Of a stretch of DNA of 64,000 bases, positions 17,236 through 26,153 are shown piece after piece (the stretch's first letter is position 1; every line of letters begins with the position of its first letter). The DNA comes from CAVQRC01 sp963715045. GTDB lineage: Bacteria; Planctomycetota; Planctomycetia; Pirellulales; Lacipirellulaceae. The position numbers were made by a program, and so were the translations under genes. The notes under the pieces were generated by a model, which was not told the origin of the DNA, searched no databases, and saw only the letters and a program-made list of their open reading frames with translations. The stretch spans positions 744,001-808,000 of the forward strand of contig CAVQRC010000004.1 of assembly GCA_963715045.1 (NCBI GenBank), written 5' to 3'.

Positions 17236-19029
17236 ATGCACGCGATCTGCTGGGGTAACTGGAGTCCATGTAATTACCGACGACGCTGCGCTCAAGCGGC
17301 GGCAGTGGTCAGCCTGATTCTGGGAGGGGGGGCGACCGTGGGCCGAGCCCAAGAACCGCCGCGAGTACCGCGGCCGACCGCCGGGTATCAACGGCCCGCG
17401 ATGTCGACCAATCAAAGCCGTTCGGTCGTGATTTCGAAACACGGCATGGTGGCCTCGAGTCACCCCCTGGCCACGCTGGCCGGGCTCGACATGCTCCGGC
17501 AGGGGGGCACCGCGGCCGACGCGGCGATTGCGGCCAATGCCGTGCTGGGCGTCGTCGAGCCTATGAGTTGCGGCGTCGGCGGAGATCTGTTCGCGATTTA
17601 TTGGGACGCCGAGACCCGGCAGTTGGTCGGTCTGAACGCCAGCGGCCGATCACCCGCGGCAATCAGCCTCGAGTTGTTTCGAGATCGACAGCTCGATGAA
17701 ATCCCTGACGACAGTATCCTGTCCTGGTCGGTGCCGGGGTGCGTCGCCGGTTGGGAAGATCTGAGCGGGCGGTTCGGAAAGAAGCCGCTGGCCGAAGTAC
17801 TCGCGGCGGCGATCGAATATGCAGCCGACGGCTTCCCGGTCTCGGAAGTCGTGGCCAACGGATGGGCGAGTTCGGTCGATGAATTGCAGCAATGGCCGGA
17901 GACGGCGGCCACTTACCTTATCGAAGGCGAACCGCCTCGCGAAGGAGACGTGTTTCGCAATCCGGGTCTGGCCGCCACGCTCCGCGGAATCGCGGCCGAC
18001 GGCACGCAGTTTTTCTATCGCGGCGAGAATGCCGAAAAGATCGCCCGCTTCAGCAAGCAGCATGGCGGCGTGATGACCCTGGAGGACTTGAGCGAGCACA
18101 AGAATGAATGGGTCGCCCCGGTCTCGACAACCTATCGCGGCTATCGTGTCTGGGAACTGCCCCCCAACGGACAGGGGATTGCCGCACTGCAAATGCTCAA
18201 CGTGCTCGAGCAGTTCGACATCGCGGCCATGGGACCCGGCTCGTCCGAGTACCTGCATCTCTTCATCGAGGCCAAGAAACTCGCCTTTGCGGATCGCGCC
18301 ACGTACTACGCCGACCCCGCCTTCGGAGCACTCCCCGTCCAGGAACTGATCTCCAAGGAATACGCCCGCAGGCGTGCCGCCCAGATCGATCGCTCTCGTG
18401 CGGCCGACGACGTCGTGGCAGGCGATCCGAAGCTGCAACAGGGAGATACCGTGTACTTGACGGTCGTTGATCGCGACCGCAATTGCTGCTCGCTGATCCA
18501 AAGCGTGTACCACGGCTTCGGATCAAAAATCGTGCCTGGAGATGTCGGTTACGTGATGCAGAACCGAGGTGTGCTGTTCGTGCTCGACGAAACACATCTC
18601 AACCGACTCGAGCCGCGAAAACGACCGTTCCATACGATCATCCCGGCGATGGTGACGCAACACGATCGGCCCGTATTCTGTTTTGGGGTGATGGGGGGAG
18701 ACATGCAGCCTCAGGGTCACGTCCAGGTGCTGGTGAACATCATCGATTTCGGGATGAACGTGCAGCTTGCCGGTGATGCGGCCCGTGTTCGGCACACGGG
18801 CAGCGCGACACCGACCGGCCGTCCCGCCGAAGGAGTGGGAACCGTGCATGTCGAACCCGCGATTTCGGAGGAGGTCCGCGCGGAGTTGGCTGCATTGGGT
18901 CACCACGTCCACGTCAGCGAGCCGGGCGGGGCCTTCGGCGGCTACCAGGGAATCTGGATCGACTGGGACCGCGGCACGCTCCACGGCGCGACCGAAGCTC
19001 GCAAAGATGGCGTCGCGATCGGGTACTGA
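17236..19029 (+). CDS. ggt: Gamma-glutamyltransferase family protein
   Basis: A member of the Ntn-hydrolase gamma-glutamyltranspeptidase family, which cleaves gamma-glutamyl bonds such as in glutathione and self-processes into two subunits. The N-terminal substrate-binding region is clear: GMVASSHPLATLAGLDMLRQ, then GGTAADAAIAANAVLGVVEP and GVGGDLFAIYWD. The autocleavage nucleophile Thr lies in GDTVYLTVVD, where the family has TTHFSVVD-like sequence. The C-terminal half ends with GGAFGGYQGIWID. The start is uncertain. The ATG at 17236 gives a plausible export signal (AAAVVSLILGGGATVGRAQ); the next, at 17401, would give a cytoplasmic enzyme. The second frame just upstream (17110-17265) encodes a helix-like stretch that may be a gene remnant but has no ATG. 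Confidence 0.85.
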   Translation: MHAICWGNWSPCNYRRRCAQAAAVVSLILGGGATVGRAQEPPRVPRPTAGYQRPAMSTNQSRSVVISKHGMVASSHPLATLAGLDMLRQGGTAADAAIAANAVLGVVEPMSCGVGGDLFAIYWDAETRQLVGLNASGRSPAAISLELFRDRQLDEIPDDSILSWSVPGCVAGWEDLSGRFGKKPLAEVLAAAIEYAADGFPVSEVVANGWASSVDELQQWPETAATYLIEGEPPREGDVFRNPGLAATLRGIAADGTQFFYRGENAEKIARFSKQHGGVMTLEDLSEHKNEWVAPVSTTYRGYRVWELPPNGQGIAALQMLNVLEQFDIAAMGPGSSEYLHLFIEAKKLAFADRATYYADPAFGALPVQELISKEYARRRAAQIDRSRAADDVVAGDPKLQQGDTVYLTVVDRDRNCCSLIQSVYHGFGSKIVPGDVGYVMQNRGVLFVLDETHLNRLEPRKRPFHTIIPAMVTQHDRPVFCFGVMGGDMQPQGHVQVLVNIIDFGMNVQLAGDAARVRHTGSATPTGRPAEGVGTVHVEPAISEEVRAELAALGHHVHVSEPGGAFGGYQGIWIDWDRGTLHGATEARKDGVAIGY

Positions 19030-19034
19030 GTGCC

Positions 19035-19344
19035 GAAGCCCGGCTTCTTCCGTTGCTTGCCCGGTCAAGAGCCAGGCTGCGGGAAGCCGGGCTTCTTCGC
19101 GCTGCCAATGCCGGGCCGTGTACCGAGCGGTTGCTTGAGGTGCGGCGGCACCATGCAGACGCTTGAATCGTCCGACGGCTGATTGCGGCGTGCGAAAAGC
19201 CCGGCATTCTGGTGCAATGGCTCGCCTATGCAACCAACGTCCACGTCAAGTGCACCTGATTGCCGACCGTGCCGCCGGACCCAAATGCCCGGCTTTTGGC
19301 GTGGCGATTCGGACAGTGCCTTGCGGTGGAAAAAGCCGGGCTTC
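19035..19344. repeat. Cluster of GCCCGGC-core palindromes
   Basis: The 313-base gap between two convergent genes contains at least five short palindromes with a GCCCGGC/GCCGGGC core. GAAGCCCGGCTTC lies at 19035-19047 and GAAGCCGGGCTTC at 19083-19095. Related copies lie near 19197 (AAAAGCCCGGC), 19284 (AAATGCCCGGCTTTTGG) and 19333-19344 (AAGCCGGGCTTC). The first two could serve as terminators for the gamma-glutamyltransferase gene and the last overlaps the ligA stop. The clustering looks like a REP-type element rather than simple terminators. Confidence 0.75.
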
Positions 19345-21381
19345 AAGCCAGGAGTTTCTTGAAGCCGCTTTCGCTGAGGACTGCGATTCCGAGTTTCTCG
19401 GCCTTGGCGAGCTTGCTGCCCGCCTTTTCGCCGGCGACGAGGTAGTCGGTCGACTTCGAAATGCTGGCGGTGGCCTTCCCACCGTGTTGCTCAATGAGGT
19501 CGTGGATCTCATCGCGGGTGAACTGCTCGAGTTTGCCGGTAACGACAAACGTCTTGCCGCTCAGCGGCCCGTCGGTCGTGGCTTGTTCAGCCCGGCTGGG
19601 CCGGTAGTCAAGCGAATTGAACGACACGCCCTGCTCCCGCAGTCGCCGGACATCGCGGCTTCCGTGCTCACTCCGCAGATAGCCGTGAATGCTGGCAGCA
19701 ATCACGGAGCCGACATCGCGGATGTCGGCCAGATCTTCGAGCGAAGCGGCCGCAATCTCGTCAAGGTTTCGGAATTCCCTGGCCAGGACCTTTGCCACCG
19801 TGCTCCCGACGTGGGGAATCGATAACGCGTTAAGCAGTCGCGCGAGCCCTCGCTGCCGGCTGGCGTCGATCGCGTCCACGAGGTTCTGGGCCGATTTCTG
19901 TCCCATCCGTTCGAGCTCTACGAGCTGTTCGACGGTCAGCTCGTAGAGATCGGCGAAGTCGCTGACGAGGGCGGCCTCGACGAGCTGGTCAATCAGTTTC
20001 TCACCGAGGCCTTCGATGTCCATCGCGCTGCGGGAAGCGTAGTATTGAAGTCGCTCGCGAAACTTGGCAGGGCACTGAAGATTGGGGCAGCGGATGTAAA
20101 CGCCTCCCTCATCGCGGACCAGTAACGAACCACACTCGGGGCATGCGGCCGGGAACTCAAACGGCTGCGTTCCGAGAGGTCGCTGGTCCTTCACGACGCG
20201 GACGATTCGCGGAATGATCTTGCCGGCCTTCTCGACGATGACCGTGTCTCCCACCCGCACATCTTTCCGCTCGATCTCGTCGGCGTTGTGGAGACTGGCC
20301 CGGCTCACTGTCGTGCCCGCCACTTCGACCGGCTCGAGGTCGGCGACAGGTGTCACCGTCCCTGTCTTGCCCACCTGTACGCGGATGTCACGCAGGACAG
20401 TGGTCGCCTCGTACTTCTCGAACTTGTAAGCGACCATCCATCGCGGGCTCTTGCTGCGGGTGCCCAACTGCTCACGCTGGGCAAAGCGATTGACTTTCAG
20501 CACCAGGCCATCGACCTCGAAGTCGAGGTCGGCCAACCGCTCCGGCAGGGCTTCACAATGGGCAACCGCCTCAGCGAACGTGGCGAAGGTTTCGACGTGC
20601 GGAGTGGCGGGGATTCCGTACGCCGCGATCGCGGCGAGGAATTCCGCATGCGTCTGGACATCCAGACCCTCCATCAGGCCCACGCTGTGGCCGAAGAACC
20701 GCAGTTGCCGCGCGGCGCAGATCCGAGGGTCGAGCATCCGGATCGCTCCGGCGGCCGTGTTCCGCGGGTTGGCGAACGGCGGCTGGCCGGCTTCCTCTCG
20801 AGCCGCATTCAGGCGGTCGAGATCCGAGTTGCGAATGTAGGCTTCGCCGCGAACCTCGAGCCGGTTGGGGATTGATTTGCCGGAGAGCCGCAACGGCAGA
20901 TCGACGATCGTCTTGACGTTGTGCGTGACGTCGTCGCCTGTGGACCCGTCTCCCCGGGTAGCACCACGCACAAGCATGCCGCCTTCGTAGGTGACCGAGA
21001 GAGCGACTCCGTCGATTTTCAGCTCCACGACCCATTCGGCCGTGTCACCTGGAGCAACTTTTCCACACGCTGGCCGAACTCGCGCAACTCAACCAGGTCG
21101 TACGTGTTCTCGATCGAGAGCATCGGCACCGCGTGCGTGACCGATGGCAAATAATCGACGGCCGCGTCACCAACGCGTTGCGTGGGACTGTCGGGTGTGA
21201 TCAGTCCCGGGTGAGCCTGCTCGAGCTTCTTGAGCTGCTCGACGAGCCGATCGTACTCGCGGTCGGGGATCTCGGGAGACGCCGCGACATAGTACAGGCG
21301 ATCGTGTCGGCGAATCTCCTGCCGCAGCGCTTCGAGCTGCTTCCGAACGCGACTGTCAGACGGCGTCTTGCTCAAGGCCAC
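19343..21381 (-). pseudogene. ligA: NAD-dependent DNA ligase LigA, split by a frameshift
   Basis: LigA seals nicks in replication and repair. The N-terminal frame (21381-21019) has the Ia domain and start of the adenylation domain (RHDRLYYVAASPEIPDREYD, VPMLSIENTYD). The second frame (ending 19343) continues with the catalytic ELKIDG motif, which supplies the lysine adenylated by NAD, then the OB fold, a four-Cys zinc finger (CPECGSLL ... CPNLQCPAKF), helix-hairpin-helix repeats and a C-terminal BRCT domain (LSGKTFVVTGKLEQFT). The frames join near 21030-21045: the downstream frame reads GDTAEWVVELKIDG, and restoring one base in the run CTCCAGG would give RVEKLLPGDTAEWVVELKI. Total length would be about 680 residues, normal for LigA. 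As LigA is essential in most bacteria, a sequencing indel is the first suspicion. Confidence 0.9.
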
Positions 21382-21751
21382 ATTCCGGGACGACGGTGAC
21401 TTTCTTGTCGGTGGCCGAATTGGGGATCAGGCACAGGAATCTCATCGGCTGGGTGCCCGTGTTACGAAACTGGTGGACGTCATCGGGAGCCACGTAGATG
21501 ACGTCGCCGGCCGAGAGTTCACGTTCGGTATCGCCTTCCAGGACGACCCCCTCGCCCTCGAGGACGAATACTTCGTGCTCGTACGGATGGAAGTGTCTGG
21601 GTGTGTGTCCGCCCGGGGCGACTTCGAATTGCCGCATCGCGAACGTTGGCGCACCGTCTCGCGGACCGATCAACTGCCGCACCTGGCAGCCCGCGGCGCC
21701 TTCCATGTCGACCGGTTGCGACGGAACTTCGCTCGCCTTCTGAATCTTCAT
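21356..21751 (-). CDS. Cupin-domain protein
   Basis: A single-domain cupin of 131 residues. The two metal-binding motifs are visible: GGHTPRHFHPYEHEVFVLEG with its His and Glu ligands, and GDVIYVAPDDVHQFRNTG with the second-motif His. These folds bind a metal and act as small enzymes or ligand sensors; the substrate cannot be told from sequence. Its 3' end overlaps the ligA start by 26 bases, so the two are likely co-transcribed and translationally coupled. Nothing links a cupin functionally to DNA ligase. Confidence 0.85.
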   Translation of the reverse strand: MKIQKASEVPSQPVDMEGAAGCQVRQLIGPRDGAPTFAMRQFEVAPGGHTPRHFHPYEHEVFVLEGEGVVLEGDTERELSAGDVIYVAPDDVHQFRNTGTQPMRFLCLIPNSATDKKVTVVPECGLEQDAV

Positions 21752-21921
21752 CGGGTCACCTCACAGGGAACGTGTTGGGGATCGAACTTTTCGAAGCCGT
21801 TGCAAAGCGTGTACTTACCACCCTGTTTCCCGGCCGTGGGAGGCCTGATACCGGGTCTTGAAAAACGCTCTATGCAACGGCCACCGCGAAATCTGTGCTG
21901 TCGGTCTTGATGGCGTTTCTG

Positions 21922-22251
21922 TCAAGGCGTTGCCGCCGGATCCGAATCGACAGAGGGTGTTTGTGAGGCCGCACGCTTTGAACGGGCCTGCCAGAGTTTG
22001 TCGGTTGCGATGGCACCGAGTGTCAACAGGGCCAGCACGGCCAGCTCACCCCCGAGGATCGCGTTCCCATGGTCGCGAAACAGCCGGACGATGGGATGCT
22101 CGTCGGTCTGGGATGGGGTGAGTGAAAGCCCCCGCGACCCGTTCAAGTGCAGCATCATCAGCACGTAGGCGACCACGGAGACCACGAACACTGGCCCGAT
22201 CAGCACCAGCAGGAAGTAGAACGGATTGATGGCTTTGAAGGAACGTGGCAT
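21922..22251 (-). CDS. Small two-helix membrane protein of unknown function
   Basis: A protein of about 109 residues starting MPRSFKAINPFYFLLVLIGP. Two hydrophobic helices are visible, at about residues 10-33 (FYFLLVLIGPVFVVSVVAYV) and 68-88 (ILGGELAVLALLTLGAIA), separated by a polar loop with DEHPIVRLFRDHG. It ends with a charged tail. I do not recognise a family. The frame stays open upstream to 22386, but that extension is encoded by a dispersed repeat (22306-22355), so the ATG at 22251 is preferred. No strong ribosome site is seen. It lies 170 bases upstream of the cupin gene on the same strand. Confidence 0.55.
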   Translation of the reverse strand: MPRSFKAINPFYFLLVLIGPVFVVSVVAYVLMMLHLNGSRGLSLTPSQTDEHPIVRLFRDHGNAILGGELAVLALLTLGAIATDKLWQARSKRAASQTPSVDSDPAATP

Positions 22252-22305
22252 GTGGGGAAAGCAGCCTGACGGGAGAACAGCACGACAGCGAGCGGGCTCC
22301 ACGAA

Positions 22306-22355
22306 GAGCCGATCCCAGAAATTGGCTTCAGCAACCGAATTCCCCTGCCGTGGGA
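22306..22355 (+). repeat. 50-base dispersed repeat, intergenic copy
   Basis: Matches 4571-4620 in the gspJ 5' end in the same orientation, allowing a few substitutions and single-base gaps. Here it lies in non-coding DNA, which indicates the gspJ copy is the intruder in coding sequence. Confidence 0.7.
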
Positions 22356-22431
22356 AACGTTCGTTCGAGTTTTGGGACAGGTACATAAGTTTATCCCGCT
22401 GGCGAAGCCGGGGAAGGCCAACCGCGGCGGG

Positions 22432-22541
22432 GTGCAGGAACGGGCTTGTTGGTGTCGCTGAAGCGGCCCGGCTCTGAATGACCAGGGACTAATGGCTAAG
22501 GAATTCCCGATGACGAATTCCCAAGAGAAAGTGGCCCGACG
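22432..22541 (+). repeat. Dispersed intergenic repeat, copy B
   Basis: Second copy of the element at 1198-1306, with the same order of landmarks (AACGGGCTTGT, GTCGCTGAAGCGGC, GAATTCCC doublet, GGCCCGACG end). Confidence 0.75.
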
Positions 22542-22655
22542 AGCGACTGCGTTCCTGCATCCACCGCGGGGGGACCGCTTGTGGGGCCTGTGGGCAGCCT
22601 TATCATGAGGGCGAGCGGGTGGAGCTTGCGATGCGGCAGCCGGGAAAGCGGCGTT

Positions 22656-25202
22656 ATGATTCAACTGCGGGGCGTTCGTGTTCATAACCTTCAAGACGTC
22701 GATCTCGACCTGCCGGACCATCAGTTGATCGCCATCTGCGGGCGGAGCGGCGCGGGCAAAACGAGCCTGGCGATCGACACACTGTATGCCGAGGGTCAGC
22801 GGCGTTACGTCGAAACGTTCTCGCCGTACGCCCGCCAGTTTCTGGAACAACTCGGCAAACCGGACGCTGATTCCATCGCGGGTCTTCCGCTCGCGGTGTG
22901 CGTCTCGCGGATGCACGCCGGGCGATCGAACCGAGTCACGGTTGGAACCGCAACGGAGGTTTACGAGTACTTGCGGGTTCTTTATGCCCAGGTCGGACAA
23001 GTGGTTTGTACGGGCTGTGGCCACGTCGTGGAGTCTCAGACCACAGACACGATTGCCAGAGCGATATTGGGTCTGAGCGGCGAAACGACCATCCTGCTGT
23101 GCTATACCGACGAGCGTGAACCGGACGAATCCCCAGCGGATTGGTTGAGTCGACTTCGGGAAAGCGGGTACTCGCGGGGGATCGTCGGCGATCGCATGCT
23201 GCGGCTGGACGACAGCGAGGAACTGGTTCGCGGGCAGGACTCAATTGAAATCGCGGTCGATCGGTTTCGTGGTCGCGGCATCAGCGAAGAACGGCTACGC
23301 GACTCGCTCGAGACGACGCTGTCGGCCGGGAAGTCACGTTGCACGGTGTACGTTGAAGGCGGTGCAACAGGCGATGGAGGGCAGTGCGTGGCCAGCCCGC
23401 TCACGATCGACGGCCGAGACTGGACACGACTTTGCTACAGCACGACCCTGCGGTGTTCCGCGTGCGACATCGACTATCTCGAGCCCCAGCCGATGCTGCT
23501 GAGTTTCAATCACTCGTTCGGGGCGTGCCCTCGCTGCGAAGGACTCGGTGGGACGCGCGAGGTCGGTCACTTACAGACCTACCGCCGCTGTCGTGCCTGT
23601 GGTGGGTCTCGACTGCGGCCTGAAGCCGTCGCGATTCGCGTGGCCGGGGCCACGATCGCGGAAATCCACAGCCTGACGGCGTACCAGGCGCTCGAATGGT
23701 TTCGTTCCTTGCCAGAAGAAATCTCGTCGTCGAGCGCGCTCCGCGAGACGGGCAATCAGATTCGTGATCGACTGGAGCATCTGATTGAAACGGGGGCCGG
23801 CTATCTGACCCTCGACCGCACGCATCCGACACTCAGCGGTGGAGAACGGCAGCGGGTAGCGATGACGGCCGCGTTGGGGTCCATCCTCGTCAACACGTTG
23901 TACGTCCTCGATGAGCCCTCGGCCGGTCTGCATCCGCATGACGTCCCACGGATGGTCGGGGCGGTCAAGAGAATTCGCGACCGCGGCAATACGGTGGTTG
24001 CTGTGGATCACCAGGCCGAGCTCATCCGGGCTGCCGATCACGTTGTCGAGATGGGACCGGGGGCAGGGCAGGAGGGAGGTCGCATCGTGTTTGAGGGCAC
24101 GCCAGCGGAACTCGAGCGTGACGAACAGAGCGAAACGGGTGGCTGGCTGTCTGGCCGCCGTGGCTTCAGCGGCCACGGCCAGCCTCGGCGTGATCCGAGC
24201 GGCTGGCTGCGGCTGAGCGGCGCGGCGGGGAACAACCTGCAGAATCTCGAAGTTGAGTTCCCGCTGGGGGTGATGTGTCTCGTCACGGGCGTCAGCGGGG
24301 CCGGCAAGAGCACGCTTGTGATGGAGACGCTTCTGCCAGCCTTGCAGCAGCAGTTGGGGATCGATGCCGAACCGCCGGCCAGATTCGCTTCATTGCTGGG
24401 GGCCGGGCAGATTGAATTCGTGGAGAAGCTCGATCAGACTCGCATCGCTCGCAGTGGCCGATCCAACCCCGTGACGTATGTCAAAGCGTTCGATCCGATC
24501 CGAGCCGCCTTCGCCGAGACGAGTGACGCCCGGACGCGAAACTTCAGTCCGGGTACTTTCAGCTTTAACGTCGAGGGCGGCCGCTGCGAGCGATGCCGAG
24601 GGGAAGGCCTGCTCGATATCGATATGCAGTTTCTGCCCGAAATCCACATGCCGTGCCCTGAATGTCAGGGACGCCGGTATCGCAAGGAAGTCCTCGCGGT
24701 CCGCTATCGAAACCAATCGATTGCCGACGTCCTGGATTTGACGGTTCGCGAAGCGATGTCGTTTTTTCGCGGACAGCAGAAAATTCAATCCCGCCTGCAA
24801 GTGCTCAGCGACGTGGGGTTGTCCTATCTGCAACTCGGGCAACCGATCCGAACCCTCAGCAGCGGTGAGACGCAGCGATTGAAGCTGGCCGGTGTGATCG
24901 CGGCCCGGAAGCGGGGACGAACCCTGTTGGTCATGGACGAGCCGACCACGGGGCTGCACTTCAGCGACGTGCTGCAGTTGATCGACTGTTTCGAATCGTT
25001 GCTTTCCGTGGGGCATTCGCTGATTATTATCGAACACAATTTGCAGCTTATGCGGGCGGCCGACTATTTGATCGACCTCGGTCCTGGTGCGGGCGACGCG
25101 GGAGGTCGGTGCGTCGCGACCGGCACGCCTGAAGAACTGGCTCGGCGAGACGAATCGCTCACGGGAAAATACCTGGCCGCGTACTTAAAGCAGTTTCAAT
25201 GA
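22656..25202 (+). CDS. Compact UvrA-like excinuclease ABC subunit A paralogue
   Basis: A protein of 848 residues with two ABC ATPase modules of the UvrA class. Module 1 has Walker A GRSGAGKTS (about 29-37), then EGQRRYVETFSPYARQFL, signature LSGGERQRV and Walker B LYVLDEPSAGLHP. Module 2 has Walker A GVSGAGKST, a zinc module (CERC, then CPEC) and LSSGETQRL with DEPTTGLH. Canonical UvrA is about 940 residues. This one is shorter mainly after GACPRCEGLG, where the insertion domain is almost absent. The segment after GKPDADSIAGLPLAV also differs from canonical UvrA. It is therefore probably a UvrA2-type paralogue rather than the main NER protein. The ATG at 22656 is chosen because similarity starts exactly there. 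Its stop overlaps the next gene by four bases (ATGA). Confidence 0.85.
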   Translation: MIQLRGVRVHNLQDVDLDLPDHQLIAICGRSGAGKTSLAIDTLYAEGQRRYVETFSPYARQFLEQLGKPDADSIAGLPLAVCVSRMHAGRSNRVTVGTATEVYEYLRVLYAQVGQVVCTGCGHVVESQTTDTIARAILGLSGETTILLCYTDEREPDESPADWLSRLRESGYSRGIVGDRMLRLDDSEELVRGQDSIEIAVDRFRGRGISEERLRDSLETTLSAGKSRCTVYVEGGATGDGGQCVASPLTIDGRDWTRLCYSTTLRCSACDIDYLEPQPMLLSFNHSFGACPRCEGLGGTREVGHLQTYRRCRACGGSRLRPEAVAIRVAGATIAEIHSLTAYQALEWFRSLPEEISSSSALRETGNQIRDRLEHLIETGAGYLTLDRTHPTLSGGERQRVAMTAALGSILVNTLYVLDEPSAGLHPHDVPRMVGAVKRIRDRGNTVVAVDHQAELIRAADHVVEMGPGAGQEGGRIVFEGTPAELERDEQSETGGWLSGRRGFSGHGQPRRDPSGWLRLSGAAGNNLQNLEVEFPLGVMCLVTGVSGAGKSTLVMETLLPALQQQLGIDAEPPARFASLLGAGQIEFVEKLDQTRIARSGRSNPVTYVKAFDPIRAAFAETSDARTRNFSPGTFSFNVEGGRCERCRGEGLLDIDMQFLPEIHMPCPECQGRRYRKEVLAVRYRNQSIADVLDLTVREAMSFFRGQQKIQSRLQVLSDVGLSYLQLGQPIRTLSSGETQRLKLAGVIAARKRGRTLLVMDEPTTGLHFSDVLQLIDCFESLLSVGHSLIIIEHNLQLMRAADYLIDLGPGAGDAGGRCVATGTPEELARRDESLTGKYLAAYLKQFQ

Positions 25203-26143
25203 CCTTCGAATGGAACGTATATCTCGGAGAAGCGACGGACTGCGAGGCGCGGCTCTACGTCCAGTTGGGCGGCGTACCCAGCGAGGAGGGACCGGGCGAG
25301 AAAGAACTTAACCTGGCTGCCACGATCGGCGGTCCGAGGTGCCGTTTCGCCCGCACGCTACCCGCCACGATTGCCTTGCGGCAATTGCCTGGCGGGCCGC
25401 CTGTACTCGCCGAAGCGACGGTCCCGGACCCGTGCTTCTGGTCACCAGAACTCCCTTTTCTCTACACGGTTCGTGCGGAGATGAAACGCGGGAGTGAAGT
25501 CGTGGCTCAGCTTGATCGGACGATCGGCCTGCGAAGACTCGGCGGATGGGGACAGAACCTGATGCTGAACGGGCGGCGGATCGTGCTTCGCGGAGGCGTC
25601 GTTCATGAGGGCGGATCGCTCCCCGACCTGACCGCGTGTCGTGAGGCGACCACGTCACTCCTTGTCGATTGGCCAGACGACGCATGCTGTCGCGAGGCGG
25701 CTGATGCTGGAGTCTTGCTGATCGCGCGGCTCTCGGCCCACGGTGCGGCCGGGCAGACCGCGAGCCGGGACGACATTGCCGCGGCGATCAGGCGGCACGC
25801 GCAATGCCCGGCAGTAGTGGGTGTCGTTGTTCCGCCGGAGATATACGACGCGGAAGACGTTCCCCCGGGCGGTGGCCGCCCGTTGATCGGGATCTGCCTG
25901 TCGGGGGCCGAATGCGACCCTGCCCGGATACCTGCCGCTGCCGAACTCGTATGTCTTAGCAGTGAATCGCTCACGGAACTTCAGATAGCCGTCGCTGCCG
26001 TCACGCGTGGCGTCGCGGTACCGGTCATGGCCGTCCATCGATCGAACGCGGCGCAGCCGGCAGCAGAACTTCGTCGGGCTGCCGAGCGGTTGCAGCGATC
26101 ACTGATCGCGAGCGGTGACCTGGCTGGTTATTTCGCAGGATGA
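25199..26143 (+). CDS. GH2-like (beta-sandwich) protein of unknown function
   Basis: A protein of 314 residues. The region at about 78-145 resembles the immunoglobulin-like sandwich of glycoside hydrolase family 2 running into the barrel start: FWSPELPFLYTVRAEM, then TIGLRRLGGWGQNLMLNGRR and IVLRGGVVHEGG. The barrel that should follow is short and I see no Glu acid/base or nucleophile motif, so catalytic activity is doubtful. There is no signal peptide. The start codon overlaps the uvrA-like stop by four bases and the stop lies 10 bases before the ThiF-like gene, so the three form an operon. Why a GH2-like fold should be co-translated with a UvrA paralogue is unknown. Confidence 0.65.
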   Translation: MTFEWNVYLGEATDCEARLYVQLGGVPSEEGPGEKELNLAATIGGPRCRFARTLPATIALRQLPGGPPVLAEATVPDPCFWSPELPFLYTVRAEMKRGSEVVAQLDRTIGLRRLGGWGQNLMLNGRRIVLRGGVVHEGGSLPDLTACREATTSLLVDWPDDACCREAADAGVLLIARLSAHGAAGQTASRDDIAAAIRRHAQCPAVVGVVVPPEIYDAEDVPPGGGRPLIGICLSGAECDPARIPAAAELVCLSSESLTELQIAVAAVTRGVAVPVMAVHRSNAAQPAAELRRAAERLQRSLIASGDLAGYFAG

Positions 26144-26153
26144 TGGTGAGAAC

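Larger units (their letters stand above)
22252..22655. other. Divergent intergenic region rich in dispersed repeats
   Basis: This 404-base gap between divergent genes holds two dispersed repeats found elsewhere in the window (22306-22355 and 22432-22541). Promoters for both flanking genes should also lie here, but I could not identify convincing -35/-10 boxes. Confidence 0.5.

Noticed and set aside
17110..17265. Short helix-like frame upstream of ggt
   Set aside because: No ATG start, no ribosome site and no recognisable family; at most a remnant.
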